DNA of 64,000 nucleotides. Origin: Micrococcaceae bacterium RIT 802 (GTDB taxonomy: Bacteria > Actinomycetota > Actinomycetes > Actinomycetales > Micrococcaceae). The stretch's first letter is position 1, and the number at the start of each line of letters is the position of its first letter. This document shows, one piece after another, positions 25,039 through 33,394 of this stretch. The notes beneath the pieces were generated by a model. It did no database searches, had not been told where the DNA came from, and saw nothing but the letters and a program-made list of their open reading frames with translations. Position numbers and translations under genes: made by a program. The stretch spans positions 43,600 through 107,599 of the forward strand of contig JAFEMX010000006.1 of assembly GCA_016892645.1 (NCBI GenBank), read 5' to 3'.

Positions 25039-25539
25039 TTAGACGTCGGTGAAGTCGACCGTGGAATTGACCAGGTCGGCGATGACCTCCTCGTCGTACG
25101 CACGGCGCAGCGATTCGCGGAAGGCCTGCTTCGACAGGCTCCGTGCGAGGGTCGCCAGGACCTGCAGGTGCAGCGAATAGCTTCCGGCGGGTGTGGCCAG
25201 CAACAGCACCACCGTGGCCGGGCCATCGGCGGAGCCGAAGTCCAGCGAGTGGCCGAAGGCGGTGATCCCCACGGCGATGGAGACCGCATCGGCGTGGACG
25301 GTGCGCGCGTGGGGCATGCCGATGCCGCCGGGCAGGCCGGTGGCGAGCTGGTGTTCGCGGGCGCTCACCTCTCCGACGAAGCCCTCGAGGTCATTGATCC
25401 TGCCGGCGTCGTACAGGCGCGCGGCCAGGAGCCGCACGGCTTCCTGCCGGTCGGCGGCCTTCATCTCGAGGACCACCAGGCCGGGTGTGGTGAGGTCGGT
25501 CTCGTGGTCAGTCGCGGACGGGGACAATGTCTTCCACAT
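25039..25539 (-). CDS. PTS EIIA component, fructose/nitrogen type
   Basis: A 166-residue PTS_EIIA_2-family protein. The phosphorylated histidine lies in GIGMPHARTVHADAV at about residue 77, with typical LTTPGLVVLEMKAADRQEAV at the start and LLLATPAGSYSLHLQVLATLARSL in the second half. There is no IIB/IIC domain here or next to it, so it is either a partner of a remote PTS permease or a regulatory phosphoacceptor. It overlaps the glpD 3' end by 32 bases. The ATG at 25539 has no clear ribosome site; a TTG at 25527, preceded by GGAAG, is an alternative. Confidence 0.82.
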   Translation of the reverse strand: MWKTLSPSATDHETDLTTPGLVVLEMKAADRQEAVRLLAARLYDAGRINDLEGFVGEVSAREHQLATGLPGGIGMPHARTVHADAVSIAVGITAFGHSLDFGSADGPATVVLLLATPAGSYSLHLQVLATLARSLSKQAFRESLRRAYDEEVIADLVNSTVDFTDV

Positions 25540-27277
25540 TCAGTCGGGTCTCGTCTGCCGATGCGTCGTCGGGCTGTTCCTGGCTGGCCCGTTCGGCTGC
25601 GACCCGGGCCTGGTAGGACGCGACCTCGCGTTCGGCCTGTGCCTCGCTCCAGCCCAGCAGCGGGGCCATGAGCCCGGCGACAACGGGTGCGGCGGCGACG
25701 CCGCGGTCCCAGGACTCGATGGAAATCCGGGTCCTGCGGGTCAACACGTCCTCGACGTGGCGTGCGCCTTCGTGCGTGGTGGCGTAGACGACCTCGGCTG
25801 CCAGGTAGTCGTCGGCTCCCGGGAGCGGACGTGCCAGGTCCTTGTCGGCGGTGAGCAGGGCCAGCACATCGCGGGCCACGGACCCGTAACGGCCCAGCAG
25901 GTGTTCCACCCGGGAGACGTGGATCCCGGCCGCCTTGGCCATGCGGTGCCGGCTGTTCCAGGCGGCCCGGTACCCCTCGGCGCCGAGCAGTGGAATGGTC
26001 TCGGTACAGGAGGCCGGGGCGTTCTGGTCCATGGAGCGGACCGCCTCGTCGATCGCGTCCTTCGCCATGACGCGGTAGGTGGTGTACTTGCCGCCGGCGA
26101 CGACGACCAGACCGGGTACCGGGTGGGCGACGACATGTTCGCGGGAGAGCTTCGCCGTCGAGTCGCTTTCGCCGGCCAGCAGCGGGCGCAGCCCGGCATA
26201 GACGCCCTCGACGTCCTCCCGGGTCAGCGGCCGCTTCAGGACCTGGTTGACGTGATCGAGGATGTAGTCGATGTCCTCGCTGGAGGCCGCCGGATGCGCC
26301 TTGTCGAGCTTCCACTCCGTGTCGGTGGTGCCGATGATCCAGTGCCGACCCCAGGGGATGACGAAGAGGACGGACTTCTCGGTGCGCAGGATCAGCCCGA
26401 CGGTGGACTGGAAGCGGTCGCGCGGCACGACGAGGTGGACGCCCTTGGACGCCTTCACGCGCAGCTGCCCCCGGTCGGTCACCAGATCCTGGGTTTCATC
26501 GGTCCACACGCCGGTGGCGTTGACGATCTGCTTGGCCTTGACCTCGAAGGCGTCCCCGGTCTCCTGGTCCTCCAGCCGGGCGCCGACGACCCGTTCGCCC
26601 TCGCGGAGGAAGTCCACGACCTTGACGCGGTTGGCGGCCAGCGCCCCGTAGTTCGCCGCCGTGCGCACCAGGTCCAGGACCAGGCGGGCATCATCGACCT
26701 GCGCATCGTAGTAGCGGATCGAGCCGACGAAGGCGTCGTCCTTGAGGCTGGGGGCGCTGCGCAACGTGCCCTTGCGGCTCAGGTGCCGGTGGAAGGGCAC
26801 ACCGCGGCTGTGTCCGGAGGCCACGGACATGCCGTCGTAGAGGGCGATGCCCGCGCCGACGTAGGGGCGTTCGATGAACCGTTTGGTCAGCGGGTACAGG
26901 AAGGGGACCGGGCGGACCAGGTGCGGGGCGATCCGGTCGATGAGCAGGCCGCGCTCCTGCAGGGCCTCGCGCACCAGGGCGAAGTCGAGCATCTCCAGGT
27001 ACCGGAGGCCACCGTGGATCAGTTTGGACGACCGCGAGGAGGTCCCCGCCGCCCAGTCCCGCGCCTCGACGATCCCGACCTTGAGGCCGCGGGTCGCCGC
27101 ATCGAGTGCGGCACCGGCACCGACGACTCCCCCGCCGATGATGAGCAGGTCGAGTTCGGCGTCGGCGTCGGTTCCCGCCCGGCGCAGGTCCTCCAACGAG
27201 GTTTCCCGGAACGCCGGGTCGAGCGCCCCGCGGGTCGTCGTGGCATCCGGACGGTCCTGCTGGGCGCGTTGTGTCAT
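25508..27277 (-). CDS. glpD: aerobic glycerol-3-phosphate dehydrogenase
   Basis: GlpD (589 aa) oxidises sn-glycerol-3-phosphate to dihydroxyacetone phosphate at the membrane and passes electrons to quinones. The FAD dinucleotide fold is DLLIIGGGVVGAGAALDAATRG near residue 43, followed by the family motif SSRSSKLIHGGLRYLE. Later conserved parts include LPVGRHWIIGTTDTEW-type sequence and the C-terminal DUF-like cap ARHVEDVLTRRTRISIES. The ATG at 27277 follows TAAC, one base after the guaB3 stop, and gives MTQRAQQDRP; in-frame ATGs upstream lie inside guaB3. It shares an operon with guaB3 and the PTS EIIA gene. Confidence 0.95.
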   Translation of the reverse strand: MTQRAQQDRPDATTTRGALDPAFRETSLEDLRRAGTDADAELDLLIIGGGVVGAGAALDAATRGLKVGIVEARDWAAGTSSRSSKLIHGGLRYLEMLDFALVREALQERGLLIDRIAPHLVRPVPFLYPLTKRFIERPYVGAGIALYDGMSVASGHSRGVPFHRHLSRKGTLRSAPSLKDDAFVGSIRYYDAQVDDARLVLDLVRTAANYGALAANRVKVVDFLREGERVVGARLEDQETGDAFEVKAKQIVNATGVWTDETQDLVTDRGQLRVKASKGVHLVVPRDRFQSTVGLILRTEKSVLFVIPWGRHWIIGTTDTEWKLDKAHPAASSEDIDYILDHVNQVLKRPLTREDVEGVYAGLRPLLAGESDSTAKLSREHVVAHPVPGLVVVAGGKYTTYRVMAKDAIDEAVRSMDQNAPASCTETIPLLGAEGYRAAWNSRHRMAKAAGIHVSRVEHLLGRYGSVARDVLALLTADKDLARPLPGADDYLAAEVVYATTHEGARHVEDVLTRRTRISIESWDRGVAAAPVVAGLMAPLLGWSEAQAEREVASYQARVAAERASQEQPDDASADETRLNVEDIVPVRD

Positions 27278-27278
27278 G

Positions 27279-28442
27279 TTATCCAGCTTCATATGGCGAG
27301 ACGACAACGTCAACGCGCTGGAACTCCTTGAGTTCGGAATAACCGGTCGTCGCCATCGCCCGCCGCAGCGCGCCGACGATGTTCGAGGTGCCGTTGGTGT
27401 GCCGGGAGGGCCCGTACAGGACCTCCTCGAGCGGTCCGACGGTACCGACGCGCACGCGGTCCCCGCGCGGGCTGTTGCCGTGGTGGGCCTCGACTCCCCA
27501 ATGCCAGCCGCGGCCGGGCGCCTCCTCGGCGCGGGCGAGGGCGCTGCCGAGCATCACGGCGTCGGCCCCCATGGCGATCGCCTTGACGATGTCGCCGCTG
27601 GTGCCCAGCCCCCCGTCGGCGATGACGTGGACGTAGCGGCCCCCGGATTCGTCGAGGTAGTCGCGGCGGGCCGCGGCGACGTCGGAGATGGCGGTGGCCA
27701 TCGGGGCGTGGATGCCCAGGGCCCGGCGTGTCGTGGCCGTCGCGCCGCCGCCGAAGCCGACCAGGACGCCGGCTGCGCCGGTGCGCATCAGGTGCAGCGC
27801 CGGGGTGTAGCCGGCGGCCCCTCCGACGATCACCGGCACGTCGAGCTCGTAGATGAACTGTTTGAGGTTAAGCGGTTCCTGGTTCTGCGAGACGTGCTCG
27901 GCGGAGACGGTGGTGCCGCGGATGACGAAGATGTCGACCCCGGCGGCCAGCACGGTCTTGTAGTACTCCTGCGTGCGCTGCGGCGTCAGGGAGCCGGCCA
28001 CGGTGACGCCCGCCTCGCGGATCTCGGCCAGGCGGGAGGCGATGAGCTCGGGCTGGATCGGTGCCTGGTAGAGCTCCTGGAGCCGGGCGGTCACCACCGG
28101 GTTGACGTGGGCGCCCAACGCGCGGTCGGCGGCACGGTCGGTTTCCAGCGACCTGATCTCCTCCAGCACCGGTTCGGGGTCCTCGTAACGGGTCCAGAGG
28201 CCCTCGAGGTTCAGGACGCCCAGGCCGCCGAGCTTGCCCAACGCGATGGCCATCGCGGGGCTCATGACCGAGTCCATGGGGGCGCCGATGATGGGGCTGG
28301 AGAACTGGTAGGCATCGATCTGCCAGTTGACGGATACGTCTTGCGGGTCCCGCGTGCGCCGGTGGGGGACGACGGCGACGTCGTCCAGCGAATAGGCCCG
28401 CACGCCGCGCTTTCCGCGGCCGATCTCAATCTCGTAAGTCAC
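27279..28442 (-). CDS. guaB3: GuaB3 family IMP dehydrogenase-related protein
   Basis: A 387-residue member of the GuaB3 branch of the IMPDH/GMP reductase superfamily, a TIM barrel without the CBS insert of normal GuaB. The N-terminus TYEIEIGRGKRGVRAYSLDDVAVVPHRRTRDP is diagnostic for the actinobacterial GuaB3 group, and ADAVMLGSALARAEEAPGRGWHWG forms the phosphate-binding region. In cyanobacteria GuaB3 has been reported to act as a GMP reductase, so a salvage role is more likely than IMPDH activity. The start codon is GTG. It leads the guaB3-glpD-PTS IIA operon. Confidence 0.92.
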   Translation of the reverse strand: MTYEIEIGRGKRGVRAYSLDDVAVVPHRRTRDPQDVSVNWQIDAYQFSSPIIGAPMDSVMSPAMAIALGKLGGLGVLNLEGLWTRYEDPEPVLEEIRSLETDRAADRALGAHVNPVVTARLQELYQAPIQPELIASRLAEIREAGVTVAGSLTPQRTQEYYKTVLAAGVDIFVIRGTTVSAEHVSQNQEPLNLKQFIYELDVPVIVGGAAGYTPALHLMRTGAAGVLVGFGGGATATTRRALGIHAPMATAISDVAAARRDYLDESGGRYVHVIADGGLGTSGDIVKAIAMGADAVMLGSALARAEEAPGRGWHWGVEAHHGNSPRGDRVRVGTVGPLEEVLYGPSRHTNGTSNIVGALRRAMATTGYSELKEFQRVDVVVSPYEAG

Positions 28443-28695
28443 CGGGCAAGCCTATCAGCGCGGGTTGCATCGCCACCGCCGGAGGTCGGCCCCCGGCCGC
28501 CGGCGAGCAGTCCTCGATCGGTGCCGCGGCGCCGATTGCCCGTCGCGGCCCGCGGGGCGTCATAATTGACGGTGCCGTTCGCGGCATCGCATGCCGGCAC
28601 GCGGCGGATCGACGCCGTGTGCGGGACCGGCCAGACATGGAGCACCGACCGCAGGACGGCTGTGCTCCGGACCACCCACCAGCCGAAAGGCACCC
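28443..28695. promoter_or_regulatory. divergent promoter region of guaB3 and amino-acid permease
   Basis: A 253-base spacer. An AT-rich island at 28559-28570 has the inverted repeat GTCATAATTGAC, whose TTGAC half could be a rightward -35 or an operator for both genes. Nearer the permease, a 7-bp hairpin (GGAGCAC at 28639 with GTGCTCC at 28662) ends 27 bases before the ATG and may influence its translation. I see no known riboswitch. Confidence 0.4.
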
Positions 28696-30204
28696 ATGGA
28701 CCTGAACCAGCGTGTCGCGGATCGCACCGATGAGGGCTCCGCGGGCAACGACCTCAAGCGCGGTCTGAGCAGCCGCCACCTCCAGATGATCGCGATCGGC
28801 GGTTCCATCGGCACCGGGTTGTTCGTCGCCTCCGGTGGCACGATTGCCCAAGCCGGGCCCGGCGGCGCCCTGGTCGCCTACGCGGCCGTGGGGTTGATGG
28901 TGTTCCTGCTCATGCAGTCCCTCGGCGAGATGTCGGCCAAGATCCCGGTGGCCGGATCGTTCCAGACCTACGCCACCCGGTTCGTCTCCCCCTCCTTCGG
29001 GTTCGCCATCGGCTGGAACTACTGGTTCAACTGGGCCATCACCGTGGCGGCCGAACTGGTCGCCGCAGGGATCATCATGGATTTCTGGCTGCCAGGGGTC
29101 CCGGGGTGGGTCTGGGCCGGGGTGTTCCTGGTGCTCCTGACGGGGCTGAACGCCCTCTCGGCCAGGGCCTTCGGCGAAGGCGAGTTCTGGTTGGCGCTGA
29201 TCAAGGTGGTCGCCGTCGTCGTCTTCCTCGTCGCCGGATCCCTGATGATCTTCGGCGTCATGGGTGGCAGCTCCCCCGGCTTCAGCAACTGGCAGGATTC
29301 AGGCGATGTCTTCCACGGCGGATTCGTCTCGATCATCTCGGTGTTCATGATCGCGGGGTTCTCGTTCCAGGGCACCGAACTGGTGGGCGTGGCCGCAGGC
29401 GAGGCGAAGAACCCGCGCCGCGAGGTGCCGCGGGCGATCCGCTCGGTCTTCTGGCGCATCATGCTGTTCTACATCGGGGCGATCTTCATCATCGGCTGCC
29501 TGGTCCCGTTCACCGATCCCAGCCTGCTGGCCTCCGGCGAGGCCGACGTGGCCGCCTCCCCGTTCACCCTGGTCTTCGAGCACGCCGGCATCGCGTTTGC
29601 CGCGGCCCTGATGAATGCCGTCATCCTCACCGCGATCCTCTCCGCCGGGAACTCGGGGCTGTACGCCTCGACCCGCATGCTCTACGCCATGGCCCACGAC
29701 CGCAAGGCGCCGGCCATCTTCGGGCGGACCAACCGGCGCGGGGTGCCGATGCCGGCCCTGCTGGCCACCTCGGCCGTGGGGCTGTTCGGATTCCTCAGCG
29801 CCATCGTCGGGCAGCGGGCCGCCTATGCCTGGCTGCTCAACGTCTCGGGACTGTGCGGGTTCATCGTCTGGGCGGGGATCGCCGTCTCGCACTACCGGTT
29901 CCGACGCGGGTTCCTGGCCCAGGGACACACCGTCGCGGAGCTGCCCTATCGGGCCGCCTTCTTCCCCGTCGGGCCGCTGGTGGCCTTCGCGGTGCTGGTC
30001 CTGGTGATCGCCGGACAGAACTACCAGGCGGTGCTGGCCGGCCAGGGCATGGAGGTGCTCTCCTCCTACATCGGCGTGCCGATCTTCCTGGGACTCTGGC
30101 TGGCCCATCGGCTGGCCACCCGGTCGCGGATCGTGCCGCTGCGCGAGATGGACCTGTCGGGGCCGGACGATGCCAGTGATCGGGCGTCCTCCCCGGTGGC
30201 CTAG
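28696..30204 (+). CDS. amino-acid permease, AAT/APC family (LysP-like)
   Basis: A 502-residue proton-coupled amino-acid importer of the APC superfamily with about twelve membrane segments. The N-terminus KRGLSSRHLQMIAIGGSIGTGLFVASG is the hallmark of the amino-acid transporter (AAT) subfamily, and the sequence around SFQGTELVGVAAGEAKNPRREVPRAI is the conserved loop of the family. The features closest to LysP are VFMIAGFSFQGTE and the length, but substrate assignment is not secure. The ATG at 28696 follows GAAAGG. The 3' end is 42 bases from the tRNA gene on the opposite strand. Confidence 0.88.
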   Translation: MDLNQRVADRTDEGSAGNDLKRGLSSRHLQMIAIGGSIGTGLFVASGGTIAQAGPGGALVAYAAVGLMVFLLMQSLGEMSAKIPVAGSFQTYATRFVSPSFGFAIGWNYWFNWAITVAAELVAAGIIMDFWLPGVPGWVWAGVFLVLLTGLNALSARAFGEGEFWLALIKVVAVVVFLVAGSLMIFGVMGGSSPGFSNWQDSGDVFHGGFVSIISVFMIAGFSFQGTELVGVAAGEAKNPRREVPRAIRSVFWRIMLFYIGAIFIIGCLVPFTDPSLLASGEADVAASPFTLVFEHAGIAFAAALMNAVILTAILSAGNSGLYASTRMLYAMAHDRKAPAIFGRTNRRGVPMPALLATSAVGLFGFLSAIVGQRAAYAWLLNVSGLCGFIVWAGIAVSHYRFRRGFLAQGHTVAELPYRAAFFPVGPLVAFAVLVLVIAGQNYQAVLAGQGMEVLSSYIGVPIFLGLWLAHRLATRSRIVPLREMDLSGPDDASDRASSPVA

Positions 30205-30215
30205 GTCCTGCTCCC

Positions 30216-30237
30216 CCGGCCCCCGCCGCCGGGCCGG
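30216..30237. terminator. GC hairpin between permease and tRNA gene
   Basis: A 7-bp all-GC stem, CCGGCCC with GGGCCGG, with an 8-base loop lies 11 bases after the permease stop and 10 bases after the tRNA 3' end on the other strand. It lacks a T-run. It could serve as a bidirectional terminator for both convergent units. Confidence 0.4.
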
Positions 30238-30246
30238 TGCGGGAAG

Positions 30247-30320
30247 TACCCCCAGTGGGACTCGAACCCACAACACAGAGATTTTAAGTCTCCTGCCTCT
30301 GCCAATTGGGCTATGGGGGC
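30247..30320 (-). tRNA. tRNA with UAA anticodon (Leu), short variable loop
   Basis: On the minus strand a complete 74-base cloverleaf folds: acceptor GCCCCCA/TGGGGGT (one G-T pair), D-arm GCC/GGC with GG in the loop, anticodon stem GGAGA/TCTCT with loop CTTAAAA, variable loop GTGTT, T-arm GTGGG/CCCAC with loop TTCGAGT, and discriminator A. The anticodon is UAA, reading the leucine codon UUA. The variable loop is only five bases, whereas bacterial tRNA-Leu normally has a long variable arm. CCA is not encoded. The A discriminator agrees with leucine. The amino acid it accepts is inferred from the anticodon. Confidence 0.9.
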
Positions 30321-30361
30321 CCGCGGATAAATCCTACAAGAGCCCTCGGGCCTCCGGACGC

Positions 30362-30405
30362 AAAACAGCGCCGCGCCGTCCAGGATGCTGGTCGACGCGG
30401 CGCTG
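30362..30405 (-). terminator. Rho-independent terminator of ndh
   Basis: On the minus strand a 10-bp stem (CAGCGCCGCG with CGCGGCGCTG) contains an inner CCAG/CTGG hairpin and is followed directly by TTTTGCG. It starts 10 bases past the ndh stop codon. It is one of the few hairpins here with a T-run. Confidence 0.7.
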
Positions 30406-30414
30406 CGGTGGGTG

Positions 30415-31815
30415 CTACTTGGCTGCTGCGGCTTCCTGCTTGTCGGCGGCCTTCGGCTTCGGCGTGGCGGCCTCGACGAACTGGCGGCGCGGGGTCTGCA
30501 GGTCGGCGATCTGCGTGGTGTCGCGCTTGAAGACCAGGTTCGAGAACCAGTCGCCGACCACGCGGAACTTGCGTTCGAACGTCGGCATCGCCATGCCGTG
30601 GTACCCGCGGTGGGCGGCCCAGGCCGGGAAGCCCTTCAGCTGCAGGCCCATGATCTTGGCCACGCCCTTGCCGGTGCCGAAGCCGGCGACGGCGCCCAGG
30701 TTCTTGTGCTCGTACTCGCGCACCTGGCCCACGCCGTAGCGGGTGGCGTAGATGTTCGCGGCGAGCAGCTTGGCCTGTCGGACGGCGTGCTGGGCGTTGG
30801 GGACGCAGGTGCCATCGGGCAGTCCACCGGTGACGTCGGGGACCGCGGCGACGTCGCCCGCGGCCCAGGCTCCCTCGATGGGGCCGTCATCGCCGGTGAT
30901 GCGCAGGTCGGTGCCGGTGCGCACGCGGCCGCGCTGCTCGATCGGGAAGTCGGTGGAGCGGACCATCGGGTTGGCCTGGACGCCGGCGGTCCAGATGAGG
31001 GTGTCGGCTTCGAAGACCTCGCCGGGGGTCTTGTCCGGCATGTTCGTCAGCTCGAGCTTGCCGTTCTCGACCTTGGCCAGGGAGGTGTTGAGCAGGACCT
31101 CGATGCCGCGCGAGCGCATGTGCTCCACGACCCATTCGGCCTGCTGTTCGGTGACCTCGGGCATGATGCGGCCCATGGCCTCGACCATCACGAAGCGGAC
31201 CTCGTCCTGTTCGACGCGGCTGGTCTTGGCCACCGCGGCGCGGGCCATGTCCTCGATCTCGGTGATGGTCTCGATGCCGGCAAAGCCGCCGCCGACGACG
31301 ACGAAGGTCAGGGCACGACGGCGGGCTGCCGGGTCGCTCATCATGGAGGCGCTCTCGATGCGCTCCAGAACCTTGTTGCGCAGGGTCACGGCTTCCTCGA
31401 TGGTCTTCAGGCCGATGCCGTTTTCGGCCAGGCCCGGGATCGGGAAGGTCTTGGTGATGGCGCCGGCGGCCATGACGACGTCGCGGTATCCGAGCTCGAA
31501 GGGCTCGCCGTCGGTCGGGACGATGACTGCCTTGCGGTTGGCGTGGTCCACGGCCGTGACGCGGCCGGTAATCAGTTCGGCGTTGTTGAGGTGGGTGCGG
31601 TGCGAGACGACCGCGTGGCGGGCCTCGATCTGGCCGGCGGCCACCTCGGGGAGGAACGGCTGGTAGGTCATGTAGGGCAGCGGGTCCACCACGGTGACGA
31701 TGCCGCCGTGGGCCTTGACCTTGTTCTGCAATTTCATTGCGACGTACAAACCGACGTAACCACCGCCGACGACGAGGATACGTGGGCGATCGGAGAGTTC
31801 AGGAGTGTTTGCCAT
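30415..31815 (-). CDS. ndh: type II NADH:quinone oxidoreductase
   Basis: NDH-2 (466 aa) is a peripheral membrane flavoenzyme that passes electrons from NADH to menaquinone without pumping protons. The FAD-binding dinucleotide fold is RILVVGGGYVGLYVA at residues 12-26 and the NADH-binding fold is FVVVGGGFAGIETITEIEDMA at about 171. The active-site segment AAGDVAAVPDV and the C-terminal KGFPAWAAHRGYHGMAMPTFERKFRVVGDW with a basic amphipathic end match actinobacterial Ndh. The Ala/Lys-rich tail after residue 445 is unique to this protein. It is transcribed towards its terminator. Confidence 0.93.
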   Translation of the reverse strand: MANTPELSDRPRILVVGGGYVGLYVAMKLQNKVKAHGGIVTVVDPLPYMTYQPFLPEVAAGQIEARHAVVSHRTHLNNAELITGRVTAVDHANRKAVIVPTDGEPFELGYRDVVMAAGAITKTFPIPGLAENGIGLKTIEEAVTLRNKVLERIESASMMSDPAARRRALTFVVVGGGFAGIETITEIEDMARAAVAKTSRVEQDEVRFVMVEAMGRIMPEVTEQQAEWVVEHMRSRGIEVLLNTSLAKVENGKLELTNMPDKTPGEVFEADTLIWTAGVQANPMVRSTDFPIEQRGRVRTGTDLRITGDDGPIEGAWAAGDVAAVPDVTGGLPDGTCVPNAQHAVRQAKLLAANIYATRYGVGQVREYEHKNLGAVAGFGTGKGVAKIMGLQLKGFPAWAAHRGYHGMAMPTFERKFRVVGDWFSNLVFKRDTTQIADLQTPRRQFVEAATPKPKAADKQEAAAAK

Positions 31816-31857
31816 GCCTCCATCGTAACGCGGATAACCCGTATGTGAAAGTCTTCA

Positions 31858-33342
31858 CTATCTACTTTCGGGGAGATCGTCGAAGGGGTCGTGGCCATCC
31901 GGCGCAGCGCTCCATTCCCCGGCGGCAATGGTCCCGGTGGAGGCGGCTTCCGCGGCCCGGTTCCGCCGCCGGGCCAGGCCCACATGCACCGCTCCTGCGG
32001 CGATCACGAGCACCAGCAGGGAGCCGAATCCGATGACCAGGACCCCCGGCAGCGCGCCGCCGGGCTCTGCGGGCGTCTGGGCCTTCGGGGCGGCGACCGG
32101 CGGGACCGTCGACTTCGCCTCGGGCTTGGTCCGGGGCGTGGCGGCGCTGGGCGCGGCGGGCTGGCCCCTGCGGTGGACGTGGATCCATTCGCTGATCGTT
32201 CCCAACGGGTTGTCCTGCACCGAGGGCACCGTCGCCGTCAGCGCCGCACCGGCGTCGATCAGGCCGTAGCCGTAGAGGTTGTCGACGCCGGGCTTGCCGG
32301 CGTCCTTGGCCGTGGCCAGGATGCGCTGGATGACGTCCGCGGCCTTCATGTCGGGGTACTTCGAGCGGATCAGCGCGGCAACGCCGGAGACGAGGGGTGC
32401 CGCACCGGAGGTCCCCGACCAGTCCGCGTAGCCGCCGTCGGGCAGCCCGCCGACGAGCGGGTCCGCCGGCGCGGCGACGCCGATGCTGATCCCCTGGGTG
32501 GAGGAGTCCCAGCTGGCCTTGCCCTCCTTGTCGACACCGGCCACGGTCAGCACGCCGGGGATGGTCGCCGGGGCGCCGACCTGCTGCATGCCGCCGGCGC
32601 GGTTCCCCGCGGCGGCGACGATGACCACGTCGTGTGCCTCGGCGTACTGGAAGGCATCGTCCCAGCTGGTCGGCCAGCTCGGCGTGGTCGAGCCCAGCGA
32701 CATGTTGATGACCTGCGCCCCCTGGTCCACGGCCCATTTCACGGCCTGAGGGACCTGCTGGCTGACCGGTACCCCGCCGGGGTTCTCGGAGCCCAGCCAC
32801 AGCGAGCCGGAGATCAGCTCGGCCTCCGGGGCGACGCCGATGACGCCGTCAGGGCCCGGGCCGGGCTTCGGGATCTTGACGGGTTCGGGCTTTTCGGGTG
32901 GGTCCTCGTCGGCCTTTTTCGCGTCCTTGACGGCACGCTTCCAGGCGACGTCCTGCTTCTCGGCCTCGGCCTTCGCCTTCGCGATGGCCTCCGCGTTGTT
33001 GCCGTGCCCGGCCAGCAGCGTGCCGACCAGGGTCCCGTGCTCGGGCAGCGCCCCGATCGGTTCGGTCCCGTTCGGGTTCCCCGCACCGGAGAAGTCCTTG
33101 CCGCCGACGACCTGCCCGCGCAGGTCGGGGTGTGAACCGTCCGTCCCGGTGTCGATGACGGCCACCTTGACGCCCTCGCCCTTCGAGGTCTTCCACGCCT
33201 GCTTGATCCCGTAGTCGTCCAGCCAGTACTCGCTGTCGCGGATGTGGTCGGCCTGGGCGGCGGGTGCGGCGACGAGCAGCGAGCCCCCCGCGACCAGGGC
33301 AGCCAGGAAAGCAGCGACGGCACGGTGTGGACGGGGCCTCAC
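31858..33342 (-). CDS. membrane-anchored S8 serine protease, mycosin-like
   Basis: A 494-residue exported subtilase. The signal peptide (HRAVAAFLAALVAGGSLLVAAPAAQA) is followed by a catalytic Asp in VAVIDTGTDGSHPDL, His in PEHGTLVGTLLAG and Ser in WSGTSGAAPLVSG, so the triad is intact. A charged insert of about 45 residues (KAKAEAEKQDVAWKRAVKDA, DEDPPEKPEPVKIPKPG) sits after the His, as in mycosins. The C-terminus has a Pro/Ala linker, one membrane segment (LPGVLVIGFGSLLVLVIAAGAV) and a short cytoplasmic tail. The GTG at 33342 follows GGAAGGAA. No ESX/type VII genes are nearby, so its substrates are unknown. Confidence 0.87.
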   Translation of the reverse strand: MRPRPHRAVAAFLAALVAGGSLLVAAPAAQADHIRDSEYWLDDYGIKQAWKTSKGEGVKVAVIDTGTDGSHPDLRGQVVGGKDFSGAGNPNGTEPIGALPEHGTLVGTLLAGHGNNAEAIAKAKAEAEKQDVAWKRAVKDAKKADEDPPEKPEPVKIPKPGPGPDGVIGVAPEAELISGSLWLGSENPGGVPVSQQVPQAVKWAVDQGAQVINMSLGSTTPSWPTSWDDAFQYAEAHDVVIVAAAGNRAGGMQQVGAPATIPGVLTVAGVDKEGKASWDSSTQGISIGVAAPADPLVGGLPDGGYADWSGTSGAAPLVSGVAALIRSKYPDMKAADVIQRILATAKDAGKPGVDNLYGYGLIDAGAALTATVPSVQDNPLGTISEWIHVHRRGQPAAPSAATPRTKPEAKSTVPPVAAPKAQTPAEPGGALPGVLVIGFGSLLVLVIAAGAVHVGLARRRNRAAEAASTGTIAAGEWSAAPDGHDPFDDLPESR

Positions 33343-33394
33343 GGGCGGTTCCTTCCGGGGGTACGACGACGGTGGGCGGCTTCGGCGGCGCGGC

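Noticed and set aside
30247-30320. tRNA gene as integration site of a mobile element
   Set aside because: No integrase, no direct repeat of the tRNA 3' end and no change in gene type are seen on either side.
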